Assembly: GCA_002407925.1 (NCBI GenBank) | Contig: DHPN01000030.1 | Span: forward strand, 68,557 to 74,196 | Reading direction: 5' to 3' | DNA length: 5,640 nt | DNA from: Atopobiaceae bacterium UBA5363 | GTDB lineage: Bacteria > Actinomycetota > Coriobacteriia > Coriobacteriales > Atopobiaceae | Part shown: positions 1 to 5,597 of the stretch, piece after piece | Layout: each line of letters begins with the position of its first letter | How positions within the stretch are numbered: the stretch's first letter is position 1 | Made by a program: the position numbers and the translations under genes | The notes under the pieces: model-generated | Told to the model about the DNA's origin: nothing | The model's input: the letters and a program-made list of their open reading frames with translations, nothing else | Databases searched by the model: none

Positions 1-27
1 CACAAGCCAGCCTTTGATACGATCCCT

Positions 28-80
28 ACGCCATCGTCCGCTCATATCAGCTCGATGCGAGCGGACGATTCGAATGGCGT
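28..80. repeat. Large interrupted inverted repeat downstream of dpaL (possible terminator or structured RNA)
   Basis: An 11-bp perfect inverted repeat, ATCGTCCGCTC at 33-43 and GAGCGGACGAT at 59-69, encloses a 15-base loop. It is continued by an outer 5-bp stem, ACGCC at 28-32 with GGCGT at 76-80. The right arm carries six extra bases, so the stem is 16 bp with one bulge. The bulge region reads ATTCGAAT (68-75), itself a perfect palindrome. The repeat lies about 50 bases after the dpaL stop, where a terminator would be expected. No T-tract follows on either strand, so a classical rho-independent terminator is not shown. A U-less terminator, an mRNA 3' stabiliser, a protein-binding site or a dispersed repeat are all possible. 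Confidence 0.6.
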
Positions 81-129
81 GCGACAGGTAACCTAAAAGA
101 AGGTTTAAAAGACTTGCCTTCACCTCTTT

Positions 130-1356
130 CTAGTTATCCTGCTCCAGCGATGGATACGCCCCGTCCCAGACGATCTCACGATAGCGCTCAGGATCGGTAT
201 CGCCTTCCGTGGAAAAGACGAGAACTTGGGAGTCGCGGCCAAGTTTAAGCTCTTGCCGCAGGTCGGCATACGCGGGATCTTGCATGATAGCCGCCACGGC
301 ACCCATGCCGACAGCCCCTGACTCACCGGAGATGACGGCAGGGTCGGTCCTCAAAGGCGCAGCGAGCATGCGCATGCCCTTGGCAGACACCCAATCCGGG
401 CAGGACAGGAATGCGTTTGCGTGGTTTCTCAAGATGTCCCAGCCGATGGTGTTCGGTTCGCCGCAGGCGAGGCCGGCCATGATCGTCGTGAGGTCTCCGG
501 TGACGATGCGGGGAGAGCCGTCCGCGGCCACGGCACCTCTGTAGAGACAGTCAGCCGCGCGTGCCTCGACAATGACAAACGTGGGAGGATTGTCCGGGAA
601 GAGGTTCGTGAAATACCCTACGACAGAGCTCGCAAGAGAACCAACCCCCGCCTGTACGAAGACATGCGTCGGACGATTGACCTCAAGTGTGCGCAGCTGG
701 CAAGCGGCCTCTGCGGACATCGTGCCGTAGCCTTGCATGATCCAAGAAGGGATCTCCTCATAGCCTTGCCAGGCTGTGTCCTGCACCACGACGCCGTGCT
801 CGGTCTGGGCGGCCTCTTTGGCCGCAAGCCTCACGCAGTCATCATAGTTCAGCTGCTCTATCGAGACCTTCGCCCCTTCTTTCGCAATGTTGTCAAAGCG
901 GGTCTTGGTGGAGCCCTTAGGCATGTGCACAACAGCCTTCTGCCCTAAGCGCTTGGCCGCCCATGCCACACCCCTGCCATGGTTCCCGTCAGTCGCGGTG
1001 AAGAAGGTTGCCTGGCCGAAGTCCTTTTGCAGTTGATCAGAGGTGAGGTAGTCAAAGTCGCACGCTGAGATATCCTTCCTTGTCTCTTTTGCTATATAGC
1101 GGGCCATAGCAAACGAGCCACCAAGGACCTTGAAAGCATTGAGGCCAAAGCGGTAGCTTTCATCCTTCACAAAAAGGCCCTTGAGGCCGAGATGGTTCGC
1201 CATGCGTGAGAGATCAGCCAAAGGAGTGACACTGTACTGCGGGAAGCTCTTATGAAACTTGCGTGCCGCCGCAACATTGTCCAATGACATAATCGAGAGA
1301 TTCTTGTCCTCGCTTTTTGGCATCTTATTTTTGACCCATGTGATCTTCGGCTGCAT
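130..1356 (-). CDS. dpaL: Diaminopropionate ammonia-lyase (DpaL/YgeX family)
   Basis: This PLP-dependent fold-type II enzyme converts 2,3-diaminopropionate to pyruvate and two ammonia in the cytoplasm. The protein is 408 residues from the ATG at 1356, close to the roughly 400 usual for the family. Numbered from the GTG at 1359 (one residue longer), the motifs are: KDESYRFGLNAFK with the Schiff-base lysine at K77; TATDGNHGRG with the catalytic Asp at D124; QDTAWQGY near 193-200; the phosphate-binding loop QAGVGSLAS at 236-244; MAGLACGEPN at 294-303; SGESGAVG at 344-351; and STEGDTD at 383-389. Cysteines at 271 and 299 fall where I recall the E. coli enzyme having a disulfide pair. Nothing is truncated. 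It ends with TAG at 132-130. It has its own promoter and lies 229 bases after the HD-domain gene. Threonine dehydratase and cysteine synthase relatives are excluded by the family-specific DGNHGRGVAWAA and AGLACGEPN blocks. Confidence 0.95.
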   Translation of the reverse strand: MQPKITWVKNKMPKSEDKNLSIMSLDNVAAARKFHKSFPQYSVTPLADLSRMANHLGLKGLFVKDESYRFGLNAFKVLGGSFAMARYIAKETRKDISACDFDYLTSDQLQKDFGQATFFTATDGNHGRGVAWAAKRLGQKAVVHMPKGSTKTRFDNIAKEGAKVSIEQLNYDDCVRLAAKEAAQTEHGVVVQDTAWQGYEEIPSWIMQGYGTMSAEAACQLRTLEVNRPTHVFVQAGVGSLASSVVGYFTNLFPDNPPTFVIVEARAADCLYRGAVAADGSPRIVTGDLTTIMAGLACGEPNTIGWDILRNHANAFLSCPDWVSAKGMRMLAAPLRTDPAVISGESGAVGMGAVAAIMQDPAYADLRQELKLGRDSQVLVFSTEGDTDPERYREIVWDGAYPSLEQDN

Positions 1357-1363
1357 CACATAT

Positions 1364-1370
1364 CCTCCTT
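1364..1370 (-). promoter_or_regulatory. dpaL ribosome binding site that favours the ATG start
   Basis: The minus strand reads AAGGAGG here. It is 7 bases before the ATG at 1356-1354 but only 4 bases before the overlapping in-frame GTG at 1359-1357. The spacing favours the ATG, which makes the protein one residue shorter than the longest frame. Confidence 0.8.
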
Positions 1371-1401
1371 GATTGCTGCCACCAACACTTCATCCTGCTA
1401 A

Positions 1402-1430
1402 ACTTTTTGTTATAAAACCATACAAAAAGT
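1402..1430. promoter_or_regulatory. Perfect 9-bp inverted repeat on the dpaL promoter (candidate operator)
   Basis: ACTTTTTGT at 1402-1410 is the exact reverse complement of ACAAAAAGT at 1422-1430, with an 11-base AT-rich spacer. The arm centres are 20 bp apart, about two helical turns. One arm overlaps the proposed -10 element and start region and the other lies in the -35/-10 spacer, so a bound dimer would block polymerase. The stem is AT-rich and is followed by no terminator-like T-run, so an operator is more likely than a terminator. The cognate regulator is not in the window. Confidence 0.5.
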
Positions 1431-1437
1431 CTGACAT
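1409..1437 (-). promoter_or_regulatory. Candidate sigma-70-type promoter of dpaL
   Basis: On the minus strand, ATGTCA (1437-1432, four of six matches to TTGACA) is followed after 17 bases by TATAAC (1414-1409, five of six matches to TATAAT). The start of transcription would fall near 1402, giving a leader of about 45 bases before the dpaL ATG. The surrounding sequence is much more AT-rich than the genes. Confidence 0.55.
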
Positions 1438-1585
1438 ATCCGTTGTACCACAGCAACAAACAATGTGATAGAGGATTTTCCTTATGTCATGCAAACGAAG
1501 GACTTTCGGGTTTAAACGGGCTGAGATATATGATGGCTCACTCGGTAGTGTGTGGATTCATATAAAAGCACAAGCAGCTGCAGGG

Positions 1586-2185
1586 CTAGTTTTTCAGCGC
1601 CACCGTAGCTCCCAGCAAGCCTCCCTCGCTTCGCTCGAAGACCTGCATTGCCTCCAGCGTCTGCCCTATCAGCTCATCGAGGGTCCATCCCAAGTTCTCC
1701 GCGCCTTTTGAGATCACCTCACGCGAGCAGCCTGCCGCAAAGTGCTCGCTCTTGTACTTCTTTTTGACGCTCTTGAGCTTCATGTCAAGCGTTGACTTGC
1801 TCGGACGCACAAGGGCTGCGGCCCATATGATGCCGGTGAGCTCGTCGACCGCGAAAAGTATCTTTTCCATCTGGAGCGTGGGCTCGAAGGGCGTTTCCGT
1901 GAGGCCCCAGCCGTGGCTCATCGCCGAGCGTATGACACTTTCGTCTACATTTTTCTGCGTAAGCAGCATGACACCGGCCACGCAGTGCTGCTCGGGATAA
2001 AGTTCGAAGTCAACGTCGTGTAGGGCACCGACGCTGTACCAGTAGTCTTCTTTGCCCGGGTCGTACTTTGAGGCGAACCACCTCATTGCCGCAGCCACGG
2101 TACGCGCGTGGACGCGGTGGAACTCCTCGTGGTTGTAACTGTCTACGATCTTCAGTGCCTGCTCTGGCGTAGGGACGTATGTCAT
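1586..2185 (-). CDS. HD-domain protein, probable metal-dependent phosphohydrolase of unknown substrate
   Basis: This is a 199-residue soluble protein. The metal ligands of the HD superfamily are visible: H26 in RVHART, the H56-D57 doublet in GALHDVDF, and D114 in FAVDELTG. Further histidines at 67 and 91 (the latter in SHGWG) fit the extended site. The C-terminal block LVRPSK...LDMKLKSVKKK, followed by HFAAGCSREVISKGAENLG, is typical of a widespread group of stand-alone HD proteins annotated only as hydrolase. I know of no assigned substrate for this group. The start is the ATG at 2185, with AGAGG at 2197-2193 seven bases upstream. It lies 107 bases after mccA on the same strand, with hairpins between them and no clear promoter, so readthrough from the mcc genes is possible. 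No link to sulfur metabolism is shown by the sequence itself. Confidence 0.85.
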   Translation of the reverse strand: MTYVPTPEQALKIVDSYNHEEFHRVHARTVAAAMRWFASKYDPGKEDYWYSVGALHDVDFELYPEQHCVAGVMLLTQKNVDESVIRSAMSHGWGLTETPFEPTLQMEKILFAVDELTGIIWAAALVRPSKSTLDMKLKSVKKKYKSEHFAAGCSREVISKGAENLGWTLDELIGQTLEAMQVFERSEGGLLGATVALKN

Positions 2186-2218
2186 CGCTGTGCCTCTTTT
2201 TTTGACTTGATCAATTTC

Positions 2219-2282
2219 CTGCGCGCGCAGCCTCAGCGGCTACGCAGTAGCCCCCGACCGCCAAACTCACGACGGGCGGGGG
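2219..2282 (-). repeat. Cluster of overlapping hairpins between mccA and the HD gene
   Basis: Three structures fill this spacer. On the minus strand CCCCCGCCCGTC (2282-2271) pairs with GGCGGTCGGGGG (2262-2251) around an 8-base loop, with one mismatch and one G-T wobble. That wobble would be a mismatch on the plus strand, which fits an RNA read from the minus strand. Next, GGCTAC/GTAGCC (2252-2238) forms a 6-bp stem on a 3-base loop and shares two bases with the first. Last, CTGCGCGCGCAG (2219-2230) is a 12-bp perfect palindrome. No T-run follows, so this is not a standard terminator. It could weaken readthrough, protect the mccBA 3' end, or mark a processing point. Confidence 0.55.
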
Positions 2283-2292
2283 AAGCTCATGG

Positions 2293-3207
2293 CTACTCAT
2301 AGAGATGTTCGCTGAAATAACGATCGCCGCGGTCGGGGAAAATGGTGACGACGCTGCCATGGTCGATGCGACCAGCAATCTGAAGGGCAGCGTAGAGGGC
2401 AGCCCCGGAAGAGGAGCCGGCGAACACGCCCTCCTTGCGAGCGAGCTGCCGTGAAGCATCATAGGCCTGCTCATCGTTGACCTTGATCACCTCGTCCACT
2501 AGGCTCATGTCCATCGTGTCTGCGACGAAGTCGTTGCCGATGCCCTCGATGGAATAGGGGGCGTGCTCACCTCCTCCCATCGTTGAGCCCACAGGATCTG
2601 CAAGAATGCCTTTGATGCCCGGGTTCTTCTCCTTGAGGTAGCGCATCACTCCAGTGTAGGTGCCGCCTGAGCCCGCACCCGCCACGAAATAGTCGATATG
2701 CCCTCCGAGGTCGCGCCATATCTCAGGTGCCGTCGACTCGTAGTGTGCCTGCGGATTGGCCTGGTTTTTGAACTGGCGGAGGGCAATGGAGTCGGGTATC
2801 TCTTTAAGCAGGTCCTCCATCTTCCTTTGGGCACCCAGCATGCCCTCCTCTTGGGGCGTATGGACGATCTTCGCGCCGAGGGCCTGCATCAGCGTCTGCT
2901 TCTCTTGGCTGAACTTGCCAGGGACGACGAACACCACATGGTATCCCTTGCCCAAGGCGGCAAAGGCTATGCCGAGGCCCATATTGCCTGCTGTCGCCTC
3001 AACGATCGTTGAGCCCTCCTTGAGAAGGCCGCGCTTCTCGGCGTCTCTCACCATCCACACGCCAGTTCGGTCCTTCACGGATCCAGCAGGGTTCATCAGC
3101 TCGAGCTTTGCGAAAAGCTCGACGTCTGGCTTCACCCCCATGTAATTGATCTTGAGCATAGGCGTGTTTCCCACAAGCTCTTTCATTGAGTCATAATAAT
3201 GACGCAT
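2293..3207 (-). CDS. mccA: O-acetylserine-dependent cystathionine beta-synthase (MccA/YrhA type of the cysteine synthase family)
   Basis: This fold-type II PLP enzyme probably condenses homocysteine with O-acetylserine to cystathionine, the first step of reverse transsulfuration. It has 304 residues, close to B. subtilis MccA. Visible motifs: LVGNTPMLKI at 11-20, NPAGSVKDR with Schiff-base K45, the substrate loop EATAGNMG at 70-77, the phosphate loop GAGSGGT at 177-183, SIEGIG at 219-224, and the PLP-ring serine in AGSSSGAA at 263-270. FAKLELMNP and KFSQEKQTLMQALGAKIVHTP match MccA more closely than CysK. Position 76 is Met where the family normally has Thr. The ATG at 3207 comes 2 bases after the mccB stop, with AGGA at 3217-3214, so the two are almost certainly co-transcribed and probably translationally coupled. 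A plain cysteine synthase role cannot be excluded by sequence alone, but the mccB partner argues for transsulfuration. Confidence 0.9.
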   Translation of the reverse strand: MRHYYDSMKELVGNTPMLKINYMGVKPDVELFAKLELMNPAGSVKDRTGVWMVRDAEKRGLLKEGSTIVEATAGNMGLGIAFAALGKGYHVVFVVPGKFSQEKQTLMQALGAKIVHTPQEEGMLGAQRKMEDLLKEIPDSIALRQFKNQANPQAHYESTAPEIWRDLGGHIDYFVAGAGSGGTYTGVMRYLKEKNPGIKGILADPVGSTMGGGEHAPYSIEGIGNDFVADTMDMSLVDEVIKVNDEQAYDASRQLARKEGVFAGSSSGAALYAALQIAGRIDHGSVVTIFPDRGDRYFSEHLYE

Positions 3208-3209
3208 AA

Positions 3210-4385
3210 CTAATCCTTCCTCGAAGCTTCAATTGCCTGCTCAATGTCTGCGAGAATGTCGTGCTTATCCTCGATACCGACTGAAAGGCGGATCAGCCCG
3301 TCAGTGATGCCGACACGGTCGCGCTCGGCCTTGGGGATCGCGGCGTGAGTCATGCTTGCGGGGTGGCATACGAGCGACTCGACGCCACCGAGGCTCTCAG
3401 CCAAAGCCACAAGCTTCGTTGAGGTGAAAAACGTCGGTGCGCTATAGCCGCGAGCCAACTCGAAGCTGATCATCGCACCAGCTCCAGAGGCTTGGCGCTT
3501 GTTTGTCTCATAGCCCTTGAAGTCCGCAAGGCCGGGATAGTACACGTGGCTTACGGCAGGGTTGTCGCGCAGTGCGCGCGCGATGAAGTCGGCATTTTCC
3601 AGGTGGCGGTCCATCCGCACGCCCAGCGTCTTGATGCCGCGGATCAAAAGGAACGAGTCAAACGGCCCCAGCACGCCACCTGTGGAGTTCTGTATGAAGG
3701 CGATGCGGTCAGCGAGGTCTTGGTCCCTTGTCACCACAAGCCCTGCGACGACGTCGGAGTGACCACCGAGGTATTTGGTGGCGCTGTGGACGACGATGTC
3801 CGCGCCCAGCTCCAACGGGCGTTGGAGGTAGGGCGTCATGAACGTATTGTCCACGATGGATAGCAGGCCGTGCTTATGGGCTATCTCCGATACCGCGGCC
3901 AGGTCGGTTATGGTCATGAGGGGGTTGGCGGGGCTCTCTATGAGGGTTGCCTTCGTCTTGGGGCCGATGGCCTTCTCGACATTGGCGGGATCGGTCGTGT
4001 CAACCGTGCGAAACGTGATGCCAAAATGGTCGAACACCTGGTTGAGGACGCGATATGTGCCACCATACACATTGGTGGGAAGGATCACCTCGTCCCCTGA
4101 CGAAAGGAGTGACAGCACCGCAGTGATCGCTGCCATGCCGCTTCCAAACGCAAAGCCGGCGTTTCCGCTCTCCAAGTCGGCGATTAGCCGCTCGAGGGCA
4201 GCGCGCGTGGGATTTCCCGTCCGCGAGTACTCCCAACCACGATTTTTCCCTATGGCGTCCTGTTGATAGGTGGATGTCTGATAGATGGGGATGTTTACCG
4301 CCCCCGTATGAGGGTCGACGGTCTCACCTGCATGAATCAGGCGCGTCTCGATCGAGGTGAATTGGGCGTTGTCGGTGTTTGTCAT
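3210..4385 (-). CDS. mccB: Cystathionine gamma-lyase / homocysteine gamma-lyase (MccB type, Cys/Met metabolism PLP enzyme)
   Basis: This fold-type I PLP enzyme of the Cys/Met metabolism family splits cystathionine to cysteine, 2-oxobutyrate and ammonia, the second step of reverse transsulfuration. It has 391 residues. Visible motifs: YSRTGNPTR with Y53 and R55, which reach the neighbouring subunit's PLP phosphate; SGMAAI at 82-87; NVYGGTYR with the ring-stacking Y107; IVDNTF with D179; HSATKYLGGHSD with Schiff-base K204; SLGGVESL at 331-338; and ITDGLIRLSVGIED with carboxylate-binding R366. The stretch FIQNSTGGVLGPFDSFLLIRG is very close to B. subtilis MccB. Cystathionine gamma-synthase or O-acetylhomoserine sulfhydrylase remain possible from family membership alone, but GGVESL and the adjacent mccA favour the lyase. 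The start is the ATG at 4385 with GAGGAG at 4400-4395, nine bases upstream. That site could partly fold with CTCC just before the ATG. Confidence 0.92.
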   Translation of the reverse strand: MTNTDNAQFTSIETRLIHAGETVDPHTGAVNIPIYQTSTYQQDAIGKNRGWEYSRTGNPTRAALERLIADLESGNAGFAFGSGMAAITAVLSLLSSGDEVILPTNVYGGTYRVLNQVFDHFGITFRTVDTTDPANVEKAIGPKTKATLIESPANPLMTITDLAAVSEIAHKHGLLSIVDNTFMTPYLQRPLELGADIVVHSATKYLGGHSDVVAGLVVTRDQDLADRIAFIQNSTGGVLGPFDSFLLIRGIKTLGVRMDRHLENADFIARALRDNPAVSHVYYPGLADFKGYETNKRQASGAGAMISFELARGYSAPTFFTSTKLVALAESLGGVESLVCHPASMTHAAIPKAERDRVGITDGLIRLSVGIEDKHDILADIEQAIEASRKD

Positions 4386-4424
4386 ATGGGAGTGCTCCTC
4401 ATTTCAATCGCAGCTCATAAAGGT

Positions 4425-4492
4425 GGGCATACAACGCAACCAAGCGTGCCCTCTCTTTTGAAGTCCCTGTGGGCTTCATCGGCTTAGCACGC
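4425..4492 (-). promoter_or_regulatory. Foldable mccB leader with mutually exclusive stems (candidate attenuator)
   Basis: On the minus strand GCGTGC (4492-4487) can pair with GCACGC (4449-4444), enclosing a tight hairpin TGAAGCCC/GGGACTTCA (4478-4459) with a 3-base loop and one bulged A. The bases GGGCA (4451-4447), which overlap the right arm of the outer stem, can instead pair with TGCCC (4429-4425). The two pairings share 4447-4449 and cannot coexist, as in a switch. No U-tract follows the second stem, so any control may act on translation. No energy calculation was done. Confidence 0.35.
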
Positions 4493-4525
4493 AAAAACAG
4501 AGCCATCAGCACATGCCTGACTCAT
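4484..4525 (-). CDS. Candidate 13-codon cysteine leader peptide upstream of mccB
   Basis: From the ATG at 4525 the minus strand encodes MSQACADGSVFAC and then TAA. Two of the thirteen residues are Cys, and one is the last sense codon. The final codons GCG TGC are exactly the left arm (4492-4487) of the foldable region before mccB, so ribosome position here would decide whether that stem forms. The layout resembles amino-acid leader peptides, and cysteine is the end product of MccA and MccB. Against it: only an AAAAAG stretch precedes the ATG in place of a ribosome site, two Cys codons are few, and frames this short occur by chance. It lies about 100 bases before mccB. Confidence 0.25.
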   Translation of the reverse strand: MSQACADGSVFAC

Positions 4526-4540
4526 CTTTTTGTATCAACG

Positions 4541-4574
4541 TATATACATGAGCAAAGGCAAAAAACAGTGTCAA
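4541..4574 (-). promoter_or_regulatory. Weak candidate promoter elements for mccB
   Basis: The minus strand has a perfect TTGACA at 4574-4569 and a TATATA at 4546-4541, but they are 22 bases apart, too far for a standard sigma-70 promoter. An alternative TGTATA at 4548-4543 gives 20 bases. If the TATATA box works alone or with an activator, transcripts would begin near 4534, only about nine bases before the 13-codon frame, which would then be nearly leaderless. Confidence 0.2.
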
Positions 4575-4636
4575 CAAGCAGAGCTATATGTGAGCCAAAC
4601 AACAACAGGCACGCACCCAGTGAACAAGACGTGCAT
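4571..4636 (-). CDS. Second tiny cysteine-containing frame upstream of mccB (doubtful)
   Basis: From the ATG at 4636 there are 21 sense codons and then TGA. The peptide has Cys at position 8 and as its last residue, ending YSSAC. It ends Ala-Cys-stop just like the 13-codon frame downstream. No ribosome site is visible, a -35-like TTGACA overlaps its stop, and there is no proof of translation. It is listed because of the shared ending and position, and is more likely chance than not. Confidence 0.15.
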   Translation of the reverse strand: MHVLFTGCVPVVVWLTYSSAC

Positions 4637-4736
4637 GGACGTGTGAGTCAGTCCGTGTCATTGTCACTCTCACCCTCTTAGCCCCCTTGAGCCCCCACTG
4701 CGGAGGATACAGGCACATTCACCTACATGCTTTAAT

Positions 4737-4755
4737 TCCTAATGGTTTACTAGGA
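4737..4755. repeat. Short inverted repeat just after the permease gene
   Basis: TCCTA at 4737-4741 and TAGGA at 4751-4755 form a 5-bp repeat with a 9-base spacer, 33 bases beyond the permease stop. The 19-bp size would suit a dimeric regulator site, but the arms are short and it matches no metal-regulator box I can name with confidence. Confidence 0.25.
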
Positions 4756-4787
4756 TATTGAAAGTATGTCCAATGCGGGCGTAAAAG

Positions 4788-5597
4788 TCAACGCGAATTC
4801 TCGTTTGAAATACGGAAGAGATACTTTAGGCGCAAGCGGGCCCCGAGATAGATGAGCGTGGAGATGCTGGCCACGAAAAACCCTATGGGGAGGTCGGTCA
4901 TGACCGCCAAGGCTATGGAGGCCCACATGCAAGCCAGGCAGAAGGCGCATGAGAGCGCAACTGCCCTGCTCATCGTCGGGCAAAGCGCGCATGCAGCTGC
5001 GGGAGGGGCGACGAGCAGGCTGAACAGCAGCAGCGCGCCGACAACCGGCACGCTGGCCGTGGCCGTGGCAGCCAAGACCATCGTGAAGGCGAACTCTATG
5101 GCATGCGTATGCAGCCCATGGGCCCGCGCAGCCGACTCCATGACAGACGTAAGCAGAAGCGGGCGCGCCAGCAAGAACATGGCCAGCACCACGATGCAGA
5201 CAAGGATGGCCATGAAGAGGAGTTCACTAGAGCTCACCGAGAGTATCTGCCCGAAGAGAAGCGCATAGGCCTGGTTCGCATAGCCACCGGAAAGGCTCAA
5301 GGCAAGGGCACCGCTTGCTAGCAAAAAGGAAAGCAGCAAGGCGATCACGGCGTCTTTTCTGCCATGGCGGCCCAAGCAAAAGACTGCGACCCCTGTCAAG
5401 GCAGCTGATACGCCCATGCCGACAAGAGAGCTGCCCCCAAGCGCGTATGCGACGGCCGCGCCGGCGAAGGACCCATGGGGAATCGCATGCGCCAAGAAGG
5501 AGTCGCCGCGCAACACCACGAAGACCCCGACCACGCCCGCAACCAAAGCGACGAGCGTGCCTGCGGCCCAGGTGTTGAGAAGATAAGGCTCAAACAT
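4788..5597 (-). CDS. Metal ABC transporter permease (ABC-3 / ZnuB-MntB family)
   Basis: This is the integral membrane subunit of an ABC importer for zinc, manganese or a similar divalent metal. From the ATG at 5597 it has 269 residues, typical for the family. Hydrophobic segments lie roughly at 10-29, 42-76, 83-102, 125-145, 167-203, 211-233 and 237-252; several of these stretches are long enough to hold two helices. Family signatures are VVLRGDSFLAHAIPHGSFAGAA at about 27-48 and VPVVGALLLFSLLVAPPAAA at 183-202. The C-terminal tail is basic and probably cytoplasmic. A TTG at 5621 would add eight residues (LRAKGRWP) but lacks a ribosome site, whereas the ATG has GGGCAGG and AGGTGG upstream and overlaps the end of the preceding frame. 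The metal cannot be told from this subunit alone. No regulator or binding protein gene is in view. Confidence 0.88.
   Translation of the reverse strand: MFEPYLLNTWAAGTLVALVAGVVGVFVVLRGDSFLAHAIPHGSFAGAAVAYALGGSSLVGMGVSAALTGVAVFCLGRHGRKDAVIALLLSFLLASGALALSLSGGYANQAYALLFGQILSVSSSELLFMAILVCIVVLAMFLLARPLLLTSVMESAARAHGLHTHAIEFAFTMVLAATATASVPVVGALLLFSLLVAPPAAACALCPTMSRAVALSCAFCLACMWASIALAVMTDLPIGFFVASISTLIYLGARLRLKYLFRISNENSR

Larger units (their letters stand above)
4386..4787. other. 402-base spacer between the permease gene and mccB, likely containing the mccB promoter and leader
   Basis: This is the longest gene-free stretch in the window and is less GC-rich than its flanks. I see no tRNA, no riboswitch I recognise and no convincing protein gene on either strand. 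It holds a short inverted repeat right after the permease gene, a 10-base tandem direct repeat (TTAGCCCCC at 4678-4686 and TTGAGCCCCC at 4687-4696), two very small minus-strand frames containing cysteine codons, a near-identical pair GCAAAAACAG (4491-4500) and GCAAAAAACAG (4558-4568), and a foldable region just before mccB. No T-rich terminator for the permease gene was found. Confidence 0.7.

Noticed and set aside
1..123. A minus-strand frame that stays open from after the dpaL stop to the window edge (GTG at 123, peptide beginning VKASLLNLLLGYLSHAI)
   Set aside because: No ribosome site at a proper distance, no recognisable family, several other frames are open over the same short stretch, and it runs through the large inverted repeat. 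A gene truncated by the window edge cannot be excluded.
421..948. Long plus-strand open frame of 175 codons opposite dpaL
   Set aside because: It lies wholly within the dpaL coding sequence on the other strand, shows no recognisable domain, and is explained by the GC-rich codon pattern of dpaL. The same holds for the other plus-strand frames opposite mccA, mccB, the HD gene and the permease.
1472..1482. Small inverted repeat AGGATTTTCCT in the spacer upstream of the dpaL promoter
   Set aside because: Only 4-bp arms with a 3-base centre; expected by chance in AT-rich sequence.
4469..4681. Plus-strand open frame of 70 codons in the spacer before mccB
   Set aside because: Low-complexity serine-rich end, no ribosome site and no similarity to a family I know. 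It runs against the direction of every gene in the window.
4386..4787. T-box, SAM-type or other known riboswitch upstream of mccB
   Set aside because: The T-box antiterminator core AGGGTGG was not found, and the TGAAGCCC stretch lacks the rest of a SAM riboswitch core and its order. No U-tract terminator precedes mccB.
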